A DNA stretch of 44,775 nucleotides from NCBI GenBank assembly GCA_030696525.1, contig JAUYSB010000011.1, forward strand, positions 1 through 44,775. Reading direction: 5' to 3'. Each line of letters starts with the position of its first letter. Position 1 is the first letter of the stretch. The notes under the pieces were generated by a model that saw nothing but the letters and a program-made list of their open reading frames with translations, was not told the DNA's origin and searched no databases. Both the position numbers and the translations under genes were made by a program. Origin of the DNA: Hydrogenophaga sp. (GTDB lineage Bacteria > Pseudomonadota > Gammaproteobacteria > Burkholderiales > Burkholderiaceae_C). Positions 31,181 to 39,112 of this stretch are shown here, one piece after another.

Positions 31181-31849
31181 ATGAACTTTGCCCAGATCGT
31201 CCAGACGGTGGCCATCTACGCCATCCCCGTGCTGTTTGCCATCACCCTGCACGAGGCGGCCCACGGCTACGCGGCGCGCCACTACGGCGACAACACCGCC
31301 GCCATGCTGGGGCGCATCTCGCTCAACCCGCTGCGCCACATCGACCCGGTGGGCACCATCGCCATGCCGCTGCTGCTGTACTTCGCCACGGCGGGCGCGT
31401 TTCTCTTTGGCTACGCCAAACCCGTGCCGGTGCGTTTTGGCAACCTGCGCAACCCCAAGCGCGACATGATCTGGGTGGCACTGGCCGGCCCGGGTGCCAA
31501 CCTGTTCATGGCCATCGGTTGGACGCTGCTCGGCTACCTGCTGTTGGCGGTGGGCGTGGAGGAACGGTTCTTCCTCGCCATGTGCCGCGCCGGCGTGTTG
31601 GTCAACCTGGTGATGTTCGCCTTCAACCTGTTTCCGTTGCCGCCGCTGGACGGCGGGCGCATTCTCATGGGCCTGCTGCCCATGAAACAGGCCATCCTGT
31701 TCTCGCGCATCGAGCCCTGGGGTTTCTTCGTCGTCATGGCCCTGGTCATCAGCGGCGTGGTGGGCAACCTGTGGCTGCGCCCGCTGATGGCCGTCACCGG
31801 CAGCCTGATCGACCTGCTGCTCACGCCCCTGCGCGCCCTTTTGTTCTGA
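31181..31849 (+). CDS. Site-2 protease family (M50) membrane metalloprotease
   Basis: A 222-residue intramembrane zinc protease of the short M50 class. It has the zinc motif HEAAH (24-28) in the first span and LPPLDGGR (Asp157) in a later span, with about five spans in all and no PDZ domain. Such short members occur widely next to trpS in betaproteobacteria; substrates are unknown. The ATG follows a GACAAT box by six bases with no ribosome site. The upstream in-frame opening belongs to the end of yciO. Confidence 0.93.
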   Translation: MNFAQIVQTVAIYAIPVLFAITLHEAAHGYAARHYGDNTAAMLGRISLNPLRHIDPVGTIAMPLLLYFATAGAFLFGYAKPVPVRFGNLRNPKRDMIWVALAGPGANLFMAIGWTLLGYLLLAVGVEERFFLAMCRAGVLVNLVMFAFNLFPLPPLDGGRILMGLLPMKQAILFSRIEPWGFFVVMALVISGVVGNLWLRPLMAVTGSLIDLLLTPLRALLF

Positions 31850-31871
31850 ACCTGTCTCTGCTGTTTTTCAC

Positions 31872-33161
31872 ATGACCACCACGCGCGTTCTCACCGGCAT
31901 CACCACCAGCGGCACGCCCCACCTGGGCAACTACGTGGGCGCCGTGCGCCCCACGGTGCGCGCCAGCCGCCTGGCCAACACCGAAAACTTCTATTTCCTG
32001 GCCGACTACCACGCCCTCATCAAAACCAGCGGCGACCCGGCCCGCGTGCAGCGCTCCACACTGGAGATTGCCGCCACCTGGCTGGCCTGTGGCCTGGACC
32101 CCGAGAAGGTCACCTTCTACCGCCAGTCCGACATCCCCGAAATCCCCGAGCTGACCTGGCTGCTCACCTGCGTGTGTGGCAAAGGCCTGCTCAACCGCGC
32201 CCACGCCTACAAGGCCTCGGTGGACAAAAACACCGCCGCCGGTGACGAGCCCGACCACGGCGTGACCGCCGGCCTGTTCATGTACCCGGTGCTGATGGCC
32301 GCCGACATCCTGATGTTCAACGCCCACCAGGTGCCCGTGGGCCGAGACCAGATCCAGCACATCGAAATGGCGCGCGACATCGCGTCCAGCTTCAACCACC
32401 TCTACGGCGAACACTTCACGCTGCCCGAAGCCGCCATCGAAGACAACGTGGCCACCCTGCCCGGGCTGGACGGCCGCAAGATGAGCAAGAGCTACGACAA
32501 CACCATCCCGCTGTTTGTGCCGCGCGATCAGTTGAAGAAACTCATCATGGGCATCCTGACGGATTCGCGCGCGCCCGGCGAACCCAAGGACACCGAAGGC
32601 TCGGCCCTGTTCCAGCTCTACCAGGCGTTTGCCAGCGCCGAGGAAACCGTCCGCTTCGCCCAGGCCTACGCCGACGGCATCGCCTGGGGCGAAGCCAAGC
32701 AGCTGCTGTTCGAGCGCCTCGACCAAGAGATCGCGCCCATGCGCGCCGTTTACGACGAACTGATCCAGGACCCGGCCCGCATCGAAAAGGCCCTGCAACG
32801 TGGCGCCGACAAGGCCCGCGCCATCGCGACCCCCTTCACCGCCCGCCTGCGCCACGCCGTGGGCCTGCGCCCACTGCAAGCGGTTGACGGAGACAAAACC
32901 GCCAAAGCCCACAAAGCCGCTGCGCCCAGCTTCAAGCAGTACCGCGAAAAGGACGGCCAGTTCTACTTCAAGCTGCTCGACGCCCAAGGCAAGCTGCTGC
33001 TGCAAAGCAGCGCTTTTGCGTCACCGCGTGATGCCGGCGTCTGCATCAAAACGCTGCAAACCGCGCCCAGCACACTGCCCAGCGAAGCCGTGTTGGCCGA
33101 GGGTGTGAGCGATGGGGAGTTGCGCGAGGCCTTGCAACACTTTGCGCAAGACCTGGGTTGA
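31872..33161 (+). CDS. trpS: Tryptophanyl-tRNA synthetase with C-terminal DUF1508-like extension
   Basis: Class I aminoacyl-tRNA synthetase that charges tRNA-Trp. The catalytic part (about 1-335) has the HIGH-type motif TPHLGN (15-20) and KMSKS at 203-207. At 429 residues it is about 95 longer than E. coli TrpRS. The extra C-terminal part contains a basic linker (about 337-357) and then DGQFYFKLLDAQGKLLLQSS, with SPRDAG following, which resembles one DUF1508/YegP unit (about 358-397). It is followed by tRNA-Ser. Confidence 0.95.
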   Translation: MTTTRVLTGITTSGTPHLGNYVGAVRPTVRASRLANTENFYFLADYHALIKTSGDPARVQRSTLEIAATWLACGLDPEKVTFYRQSDIPEIPELTWLLTCVCGKGLLNRAHAYKASVDKNTAAGDEPDHGVTAGLFMYPVLMAADILMFNAHQVPVGRDQIQHIEMARDIASSFNHLYGEHFTLPEAAIEDNVATLPGLDGRKMSKSYDNTIPLFVPRDQLKKLIMGILTDSRAPGEPKDTEGSALFQLYQAFASAEETVRFAQAYADGIAWGEAKQLLFERLDQEIAPMRAVYDELIQDPARIEKALQRGADKARAIATPFTARLRHAVGLRPLQAVDGDKTAKAHKAAAPSFKQYREKDGQFYFKLLDAQGKLLLQSSAFASPRDAGVCIKTLQTAPSTLPSEAVLAEGVSDGELREALQHFAQDLG

Positions 33162-33201
33162 GAAAAAAGCGCGCGGCAAAATTCGCCTTCGCGCGCACTG
33201 C

Positions 33202-33207
33202 TATAAT
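33202..33207 (+). promoter_or_regulatory. -10 box of the tRNA-Ser promoter
   Basis: Perfect TATAAT 27 bases before the tRNA 5' end. No strong -35 hexamer at 17 bases is visible. The stretch between it and the tRNA is A+T-rich compared with the surroundings. Confidence 0.6.
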
Positions 33208-33234
33208 TTGAGGCTGAATTCAAGACCGACACCC

Positions 33235-33322
<88 letters not shown>

Positions 33323-33342
33323 TGGCCCTGTGCCATGACGAC

Positions 33343-33369
33343 AACGCCCACTAACTTGTGGGCGTTTTT
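33343..33369 (+). terminator. Intrinsic terminator after tRNA-Ser
   Basis: A 9-bp stem AACGCCCAC (33343-33351) and GTGGGCGTT (33358-33366) with a 6-base loop runs into TTTTT on the plus strand, 21 bases after the tRNA CCA end. Confidence 0.85.
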
Positions 33370-33399
33370 GTTTGTGCTGCACGCACAAAACACCCCAAC

Positions 33400-33469
33400 T
33401 TCGCAAGCCTGAAAAATCGCCCTTACAAGCGGCGATCAGCAATCCCAGCACCCACTCAAACAGCCTCAT
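33400..33469 (-). pseudogene. Possible truncated start of a membrane-protein gene (antiporter-like)
   Basis: The minus strand from ATG 33469 reads MRLFEWVLGLLIAA before turning into sequence without membrane character. This short stretch resembles the first span of cation:proton antiporters from related bacteria, but it is only about 14 residues and recognised from memory. If right, the body of the gene has been lost next to the tRNA. The frame continues open into the antisense of the tRNA and trpS, which is not meaningful. Confidence 0.25.
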
Positions 33470-33587
33470 GGTGCTTTTGCCTCCATGATCGACTCAACAG
33501 CATCGGGAACCGCTGGTCGACTGCGTACTTGAACAACCGCTGCTCTCATTCGTTGGGCCCGTGCGCTGGCGCCGTTAACATCGCCCC

Positions 33588-34676
33588 ATGGTTCGCCTGA
33601 CCCAATCCATCCGCTTCTGCACAGCAGCTGATTCGACGCGGATTGCATACGCCACCACCGGCCAGGGTCCTGCCATCGTGCGCGCTGCGCATTTCCTCAC
33701 GCACCTCGACTTCGACCTCAACAGTCCGGTCTGGGGGCCCTGGATCGGTGAGCTGAGTCGCGCCAACACACTGGTGCGGTACGACGGGCGAGGCTGCGGC
33801 CTGTCTGACATGACGGTCCAACCCCTGTCGCTCGATGCATGGGTGTCGGACCTGGAAGCGGTGGTGGACGCGGCAGGCGTGGAACGTTTTGCGTTGCTCG
33901 GCTGCTCCCAGGGAGCGGCCATCTCGCTTGCTTATGCGGCGCGCCACCCGGAGCGGGTGAGTTGCCTGGTATTGCTGGGCGGCTACGCAAGGGGCACGTT
34001 GCGGCGAAACGCGACACCCGAACAACTCAAACAGGCAAGGCTCATGCTGGACCTGATCGAGTTGGGCTGGGGACAGGACAACCCGGCCTTTCGCCAAGTC
34101 TTCACCTCGATGTTCATACCCGGCGGAAGCCCCGAGCAGGTGCGTTGGTTCAACGAGCTCGAACGCCTCTCGTGCACCCCCACTCACGCGCTGCGAACCG
34201 TTTCTGCGTTTGGCCAGATCGATGTCTGCGAACTCGCGACCCACATCCACTGCCCCACGCTGGTGATGCATGCCAGGGACGACGCCCGGGTGCCTTTCGA
34301 AGAAGGGCGACACATGGCCAGCCTTATCCCAGGCGCGCGCTTTGTTTCGTTGGACAGTCAGAACCACGTTCTGCTCCAGGGCGAGCCCGCCTTTGCGCAA
34401 TGTCTTGCGGAAATCCGTGATTTTCTGCAGGGCCATCAGCCCAAGCAGGGGCCGTACGATGTGTTTCCCAATCTGACGGCGGGCGAGCGGGCGTTGCTGG
34501 AATTGCTGGCCCATGGGCTCGACAACCTCCAGATTTCGGCACACCTGGGTCTGTCGGAAAAAACCGTGCGCAACAAGGTGTCGTCGGTGTTCACGAAGCT
34601 GGAGGCCGCCACGCGTGCCCAGGCCATCGTGCGCGCCCGCGAAGCCGGCTTCGGCCGCGCCGATTTGCCGCACTGA
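33588..34676 (+). CDS. Alpha/beta hydrolase fused to a C-terminal LuxR-type DNA-binding domain
   Basis: A 362-residue two-domain protein. Residues 1-285 are an alpha/beta hydrolase with nucleophile elbow GCSQGA (Ser107), acid in HARDDARVPF (Asp231 or Asp232) and base in DSQNHVLL (His260), so a complete triad. Residues about 295-355 are a LuxR/GerE helix-turn-helix (LTAGERALLELLAHG, then AHLGLSEKTVRNKVSSVFTKLEA). It could be a regulator whose hydrolase domain binds or cleaves the effector. The ATG is six bases after TAACAT (33576-33581), with TTGGGC at 17-base spacing upstream. Its target genes are unknown; adjacent accessory genes are candidates. Confidence 0.88.
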   Translation: MVRLTQSIRFCTAADSTRIAYATTGQGPAIVRAAHFLTHLDFDLNSPVWGPWIGELSRANTLVRYDGRGCGLSDMTVQPLSLDAWVSDLEAVVDAAGVERFALLGCSQGAAISLAYAARHPERVSCLVLLGGYARGTLRRNATPEQLKQARLMLDLIELGWGQDNPAFRQVFTSMFIPGGSPEQVRWFNELERLSCTPTHALRTVSAFGQIDVCELATHIHCPTLVMHARDDARVPFEEGRHMASLIPGARFVSLDSQNHVLLQGEPAFAQCLAEIRDFLQGHQPKQGPYDVFPNLTAGERALLELLAHGLDNLQISAHLGLSEKTVRNKVSSVFTKLEAATRAQAIVRAREAGFGRADLPH

Positions 34677-34833
34677 CACCACCGCACCCGCCAACACCCA
34701 GGCGGGACGCCCGTCCCGGTCGCACGCCGCTCTTGGCGTGCGCCCGGCCCGTTTCAGGGACAAACGACACACGCCACCGGCGTGGGTTTCCAGTGCAATG
34801 GGGTCACGGAATCCCTCCGTGCTGGAGACTCAC

Positions 34834-35001
34834 ATGGCTCACCTGTCCCTCCTCACCTCACCGTGGCAACGCACGGCAACCAGCAAGCTCAGCCGCGCAC
34901 GCCCCGTCGGCGCCGCTCTGCTCACACGCTGGCTGCTGGGCCTGTGGCGATCGGCCTGCCAACAGGCTGAAAGGCCCGGGCGGGTCGTCCCCCGCTACTG
35001 A
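34834..35001 (+). CDS. Small ORF of 55 codons, function unknown
   Basis: ATG at 34834 follows a GGAGA ribosome site at 6 bases. The protein is basic with a central RWLLGLWRSACQQAE segment and ends ERPGRVVPRY; it could be an amphipathic helix. It lies in the 380-base stretch between the hydrolase-LuxR gene and the methyltransferase, 55 bases before the latter. No family was recognised with certainty. The rest of the stretch (34677-34833) holds nothing clear. Confidence 0.45.
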   Translation: MAHLSLLTSPWQRTATSKLSRARPVGAALLTRWLLGLWRSACQQAERPGRVVPRY

Positions 35002-35056
35002 AAGACACCCACACCCTTTGACCACGCCCAACCATTCCCTTCCGACGAGGTTCCCC

Positions 35057-35869
35057 ATGAACGCACCGACCGACCTGAACGCCCTCAAGACCCGCCAGCA
35101 AGCCGCCTGGGCCAGCGGCGACTACGCTGTGATTGGCACCACGCTGCAGATCGTGGGTGAGCAGCTTGCTGAAGCCTGCGACCTGCTCACCGACGAGCAC
35201 GTGCTCGATGTCGCCGCCGGCAACGGCAACGCCACGCTGGCGGCCGCGCGCCGGGGCTGTATCGTGACATCGACCGACTACGTGGGCAGTCTGCTGGACC
35301 GAGGCGCCGAGCGGGCCCGTGCCGAAGGCCTGCAGGCCACCTTCCGCGTGGCCGACGTCGAAGCCCTGCCTTTCGACGACGCCAGTTTTGACGCCGTGTT
35401 GTCCACCTTCGGCGTGATGTTCTCGCCCGACCAGACGCGGGCTGCCGCCGAGCTGGCGCGTGTGTGCCGTCCGGGCGGCCGCATCGGCTTGGCGAACTGG
35501 ACGCCCGAGGGCTTCATCGGCCAGGTGTTCAAGACCCTGGGGCGCCACCTGCCGCCGCCGCCCGGCGTCCAGCCGCCGTCGCGCTGGGGTGTCGAAGCCC
35601 ATCTGCACACGCTGTTTGGCGACACGGCCAGCGCGATCTCGGTGACGCCACGGCTGTTCCACTTTCGCTACCGCTCGGCGGCGCACTTCATTGAAGTCTT
35701 CCGCACTTGGTATGGCCCCATCCACAAAGCATTTGCCGCACTGCCGTCTGACGGCGCGCTGGCGCTGGAACACGACCTCACCGAGTTGCTGACGCGCATG
35801 AACCGCGCTGGCAGCGCCTCGCTGGTGGTGCCCAGCGAGTACCTTGAAGTGGTTGTCCATCGCCGCTGA
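35057..35869 (+). CDS. Class I SAM-dependent methyltransferase
   Basis: A 270-residue methyltransferase with motif I VLDVAAGNGNATL (49-61), a D-rich motif II region, ADVEALPFDDASFDAVLSTFG (about 100-118) and post-motif RVCRPGGRIGLANW. The order is that of UbiE/Methyltransf_11-type small-molecule enzymes. Substrate unknown. The start has only a weak ribosome site (CGAGG). It is followed after 19 bases by a broken hydrolase gene. Confidence 0.88.
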   Translation: MNAPTDLNALKTRQQAAWASGDYAVIGTTLQIVGEQLAEACDLLTDEHVLDVAAGNGNATLAAARRGCIVTSTDYVGSLLDRGAERARAEGLQATFRVADVEALPFDDASFDAVLSTFGVMFSPDQTRAAAELARVCRPGGRIGLANWTPEGFIGQVFKTLGRHLPPPPGVQPPSRWGVEAHLHTLFGDTASAISVTPRLFHFRYRSAAHFIEVFRTWYGPIHKAFAALPSDGALALEHDLTELLTRMNRAGSASLVVPSEYLEVVVHRR

Positions 35870-35888
35870 GCCTGAGTGACGAGGTCGA

Positions 35889-36236
35889 TTGCTCGACCGA
35901 TTTTCCAGCGCGTTGGTGCTCTACGAACCCTCGTTGTTCACTCTGATCGATGCCACATCGCCACAGCCGAACGCAGCGGCCGGTGTACGCGACAGCGTGG
36001 CGTGGGCCGCATCTGTCGCCAAGCTGGCCGCGTTGGGTGTGCTGGAGATGCCGGTGCTGCTGATGCAGGGAGGCGAACCCACTGAGTCAGCGCGAGCCGT
36101 GGCTGCCTTGCTCTCGCAGACCCTGCCACAGGTGACGGCCCTGAGCTTGGCCGGCCTCGTTCACATGGGACCGATCACCCACCCGGCAACCGTGAATGCC
36201 GCCATCGTCGCCTTCCTGCTGCAGAGGCATCCCGGC
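35889..36236 (+). pseudogene. C-terminal fragment of an alpha/beta hydrolase
   Basis: The frame reads SALVLYEPSLFTLIDAT, then LEMPVLLMQGGEPTESARAVAALLSQTLPQ and LVHMGPITHPATVNAAIVAFL, which is the last third of an alpha/beta hydrolase, including the catalytic-His position (VHMGP). The N-terminal two thirds with the nucleophile elbow are missing: the sequence jumps in from unrelated bases right after the methyltransferase stop. No ATG is available (only TTG at 35889). After about residue 115 the frame runs on to 36452 as antisense to the next gene. Confidence 0.65.
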
Positions 36237-36308
36237 AGAAGCGGACATTGCTGGGGCAGGTTTCTCCGGTGGCCGTTGCTTGCTCTATCGAATGGACAGC
36301 ACCGCCAG

Positions 36309-37283
36309 TCAAAGCTGGTTCAGGAAGTCGATCAAAAGGGCGTTGACCGCCATCGCACGTTCGCGCTGTATCCAGTGCCCCGCACCTTCCAAGATGTGGC
36401 AGCCACGCAGGCCAGGCAGGGTCTTGCTGAAGTTGTCGATCTGCGGCTTTGAGCTCGGAAATTTCAGCACGTCGTCGCTGGCGCCGGCGATGAACATCGC
36501 CGGTTGGTGGATGACCTGACCCCGCCACGGCGCCAACAACTCCCAGGACCGCGTGATGTTGCGGTACCAGTTCAGTCCGCCGCGAAAGCCGGTACGCCTG
36601 AATTCAGCAACGTAATGTGCGATGTCCGCTTCGTCCCACCAATCAGGTGGCCTGGGTGGTTCGATCAAGTGCCCGAGAAAGCCCTTGCCCTGCTCAATGG
36701 CGCCAAAGACCGGCCGCCTGAGAAGCGCCTGCCCCTCACCCGATGCACTGAAGTGGATGCGGCGGATGGATGCGCCAACGTCACGCTCCAGCTCGGCCTC
36801 GGCCAGCCCCGGCGTCTGGAAATACTGCAGGTAGAAGTCGTCGATCGCCGCCTGTCTCAGCGCCGCGAGCAACTCCACTCGCCCAGGTGGTGCAAAGGGC
36901 ACGCTCATGCCGACAACAGCGCGAAAAACATCGGGCCGCAGCAAGGCCGCGTTCCAGGCCACGGGCGCACCCCAGTCGTGGCCGACGATGACGGCCTGCG
37001 TCTCCTTCAATGCGCGCACCAGCTCCACCATGTCGCCCACCAGGTGGAGCTGGCTGTAAGCGGTGGCATCGTCGGGCGCGGAGGTCCCGCCGTAGCCGCG
37101 CATGTCGGGCGCCACGGCCCGATAGCCTGCGGCGGCCAGGGCCACCAGCTGCGCACGCCAGGAGATCCACAGTTCGGGAAATCCGTGGCACAGCAGCACC
37201 AGCGGGCCGTTGCCCTGTGTGGCGACCTGCATGCGCAGGCCATTGACGTCCAGCGTCTGCACAGCGACAGCGGTCTCAGCCAT
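36309..37283 (-). CDS. Alpha/beta hydrolase, epoxide-hydrolase-like
   Basis: A 324-residue enzyme with the epoxide-hydrolase pattern: oxyanion motif HGFPE (33-37), nucleophile Asp103 in VGHDWGAPVAW, lid tyrosines in DFYLQYFQ and NWYRN, acid near GASDDVLKF and catalytic His in GAGHWIQRE. An aspartate nucleophile (not serine) supports an epoxide hydrolase or related dehalogenase. It starts 10 bases after the flavoprotein stop, so the two are an operon, plausibly acting on the same substrate. Confidence 0.88.
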   Translation of the reverse strand: MAETAVAVQTLDVNGLRMQVATQGNGPLVLLCHGFPELWISWRAQLVALAAAGYRAVAPDMRGYGGTSAPDDATAYSQLHLVGDMVELVRALKETQAVIVGHDWGAPVAWNAALLRPDVFRAVVGMSVPFAPPGRVELLAALRQAAIDDFYLQYFQTPGLAEAELERDVGASIRRIHFSASGEGQALLRRPVFGAIEQGKGFLGHLIEPPRPPDWWDEADIAHYVAEFRRTGFRGGLNWYRNITRSWELLAPWRGQVIHQPAMFIAGASDDVLKFPSSKPQIDNFSKTLPGLRGCHILEGAGHWIQRERAMAVNALLIDFLNQL

Positions 37284-37293
37284 GCGTGTGTGC

Positions 37294-38685
37294 TCAACGG
37301 AGGGTTGCGATCAACTCGGACAATTTCGCGGCGGCCGGCTTGATGTTCTGCCGGTAGCGTTGCATCAGGGCGATCTTCTCGCCTTCGTCGGGATGTATCC
37401 GCGCTGCGGAATGGAACATGGAATTGAGCCGGGCTTCGGCGAGCCATTGCTGGAGCTGCGGATGTTTTGACCAGAGCTGCTGGTTCTTCATGCTCACGGC
37501 GAGCATGCGCAGCCAGTCGGCAGCGTGCGACGGTGGCACGATCGGTGTGCACATCGCGTTCTTTTGGTCGTCGTCGTCGAAAGTGGCTTCCACATGGGCG
37601 ATCAGCGCTGCACTGAAAACGGTACCGAAGCTGCGAAGCCACTGCGGCGTGATCCGCTGGCCGGCCCACACCGGCACGGCCGCCACGCTGGGGATGCCAG
37701 CCGCGCTGCAATCCACCACCAAGGTGCCGTGTGGCAGCGGGATGCTGCCCTGCTCCAGATGAACTTCACTGGCATCGATCGACTTGACACGACCGAGCCT
37801 GACGACGCCATGGATGCGACGCAGCTGCGCCAGTTCGGCCGCGCTGAGGATGGCACCGTGGAAGGCGCTGGGCAGCACGCTGGGGTCGATGCGCATCCAT
37901 TCACCGGCGGCTTCCAGCCGCAACATCAGGTCCGGCACGCTTTCGGCCGCCACCAGGGTCTCAAGCTGCCGGGTCAAGTTGCCCCAGGTGTTCATAAAAA
38001 ACCCGTCGCCCGACTGGAGGTTGGCACGGTCCAGCACCCAGGAATCGCGTGGCATGACCCACCGGATGTGGTCCGGGTCCACGCCCTGCGCCAGCAGGAA
38101 GATGCAGGCATCCATGCCGGTCTTCCCGGCACCGACGATGAGATAGCCGGCCTGCGGCCTGGCGAGTCTTGCAAGCTCGTTCACCGGTACGCAATGCACG
38201 CCCTGCGCAACGGCGTAGCGGGGCGGTGTGGTCGCCGGCACCTGCATACGCGAGTGGGTGCAGTCCACCACCTTGCGTCGCGCAGTCACCCGCTGACGCG
38301 CGCCCGTGACCAGTGATTCGACTTCGTCGCTGCCCACCAACTGGCTCATCGGCAGGTAGCGCACACGGCCCGAGGGCAGAAAGCGCTGCTGCATGAGCTG
38401 GTCGAAATACGCGATCAGTTCGGCACCGCTGGACAGGCCATACATGCCCGCGTTCAGCCCCACGGTGTCCTTGGTTCCGTGGCACAGCTCGCGTGAATTG
38501 ACGCCATATTGGGCCGCAGGCTGGTGCAGGCGCACGAACGGGTACGCTTCGTTCCAGTGCCCACCGGGCCGGTGGTGGCGATCGACGATGACGATCTGAG
38601 CGTCCGTGTCGGTCAGCAGTGTGTCGACGAATGCCATGCCGATGGCACCGGCGCCCATCACGAGGTAATCGGTTTCGAGCGGCAT
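37294..38685 (-). CDS. FAD/NAD(P)-binding flavoprotein (monooxygenase-like), unknown substrate
   Basis: A 463-residue protein from ATG 38685. It has two Rossmann motifs: GAGAIG at 11-16 for FAD with DRHHRPGGHWNEAYPFVRLHQP after it, and GAGKTG at 185-190 for NAD(P)H. This is the layout of flavin monooxygenases and related oxidoreductases, though the exact FMO fingerprint was not seen. In-frame ATG at 38721 and TTG at 38736 are alternative starts. Being upstream of an epoxide hydrolase, it might make the epoxide, but this is inference. Confidence 0.8.
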   Translation of the reverse strand: MPLETDYLVMGAGAIGMAFVDTLLTDTDAQIVIVDRHHRPGGHWNEAYPFVRLHQPAAQYGVNSRELCHGTKDTVGLNAGMYGLSSGAELIAYFDQLMQQRFLPSGRVRYLPMSQLVGSDEVESLVTGARQRVTARRKVVDCTHSRMQVPATTPPRYAVAQGVHCVPVNELARLARPQAGYLIVGAGKTGMDACIFLLAQGVDPDHIRWVMPRDSWVLDRANLQSGDGFFMNTWGNLTRQLETLVAAESVPDLMLRLEAAGEWMRIDPSVLPSAFHGAILSAAELAQLRRIHGVVRLGRVKSIDASEVHLEQGSIPLPHGTLVVDCSAAGIPSVAAVPVWAGQRITPQWLRSFGTVFSAALIAHVEATFDDDDQKNAMCTPIVPPSHAADWLRMLAVSMKNQQLWSKHPQLQQWLAEARLNSMFHSAARIHPDEGEKIALMQRYRQNIKPAAAKLSELIATLR

Positions 38686-39112
38686 CGGGGCCTTTCTGCT
38701 GGGTTTCGCGGGCGTTGGCATGCAAACCTGGATCAACCAAAGCGCACATGCGACCGATGCAAGCTATCACAGTGGGTTGACAAAGTCGACGTCCGCGTCG
38801 TTTTCATCCTCGACCGGTCGTCGCTTCATGCTTCAGCGCTGGTTCATGGCCGCAAGTTGGGGTGGGCTCTTTGCGGCTTCGGTGCGCGGCGGCGGCCGTG
38901 GTGGTCAAGGTTCACCGCTGTATTTTGGTTACACCGGAGAACGAGACCTTGGTCTCGGATGGGGGCTTTCAGGACACCGCAGTGAACTGGTTCAGGCGCA
39001 GATTCTGCGGGTGTGTGTGCCACGCGTCGTACCAATACGTCTGACCCAGGGATTGGGGCCGAGTGTCCCGGACGAGGCGTCTTTGGCATATCTGGTCCCA
39101 CGATGCCGCCAG
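38686..39112. other. 427-base stretch without a recognisable gene
   Basis: No supported gene. It holds a TTGACA hexamer (38777-38782) without a matching -10 box, a CGACG/CGTCG repeat near 38788, and a perfect inverted repeat CGAGACC/GGTCTCG at 38942-38957 with a 2-base centre. On the minus strand an open stretch of about 46 codons follows directly after the GntR stop (ends near 38975) and is Trp/Tyr/His-rich, so it may be a gene remnant. This is the right edge of the accessory segment. Confidence 0.4.
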
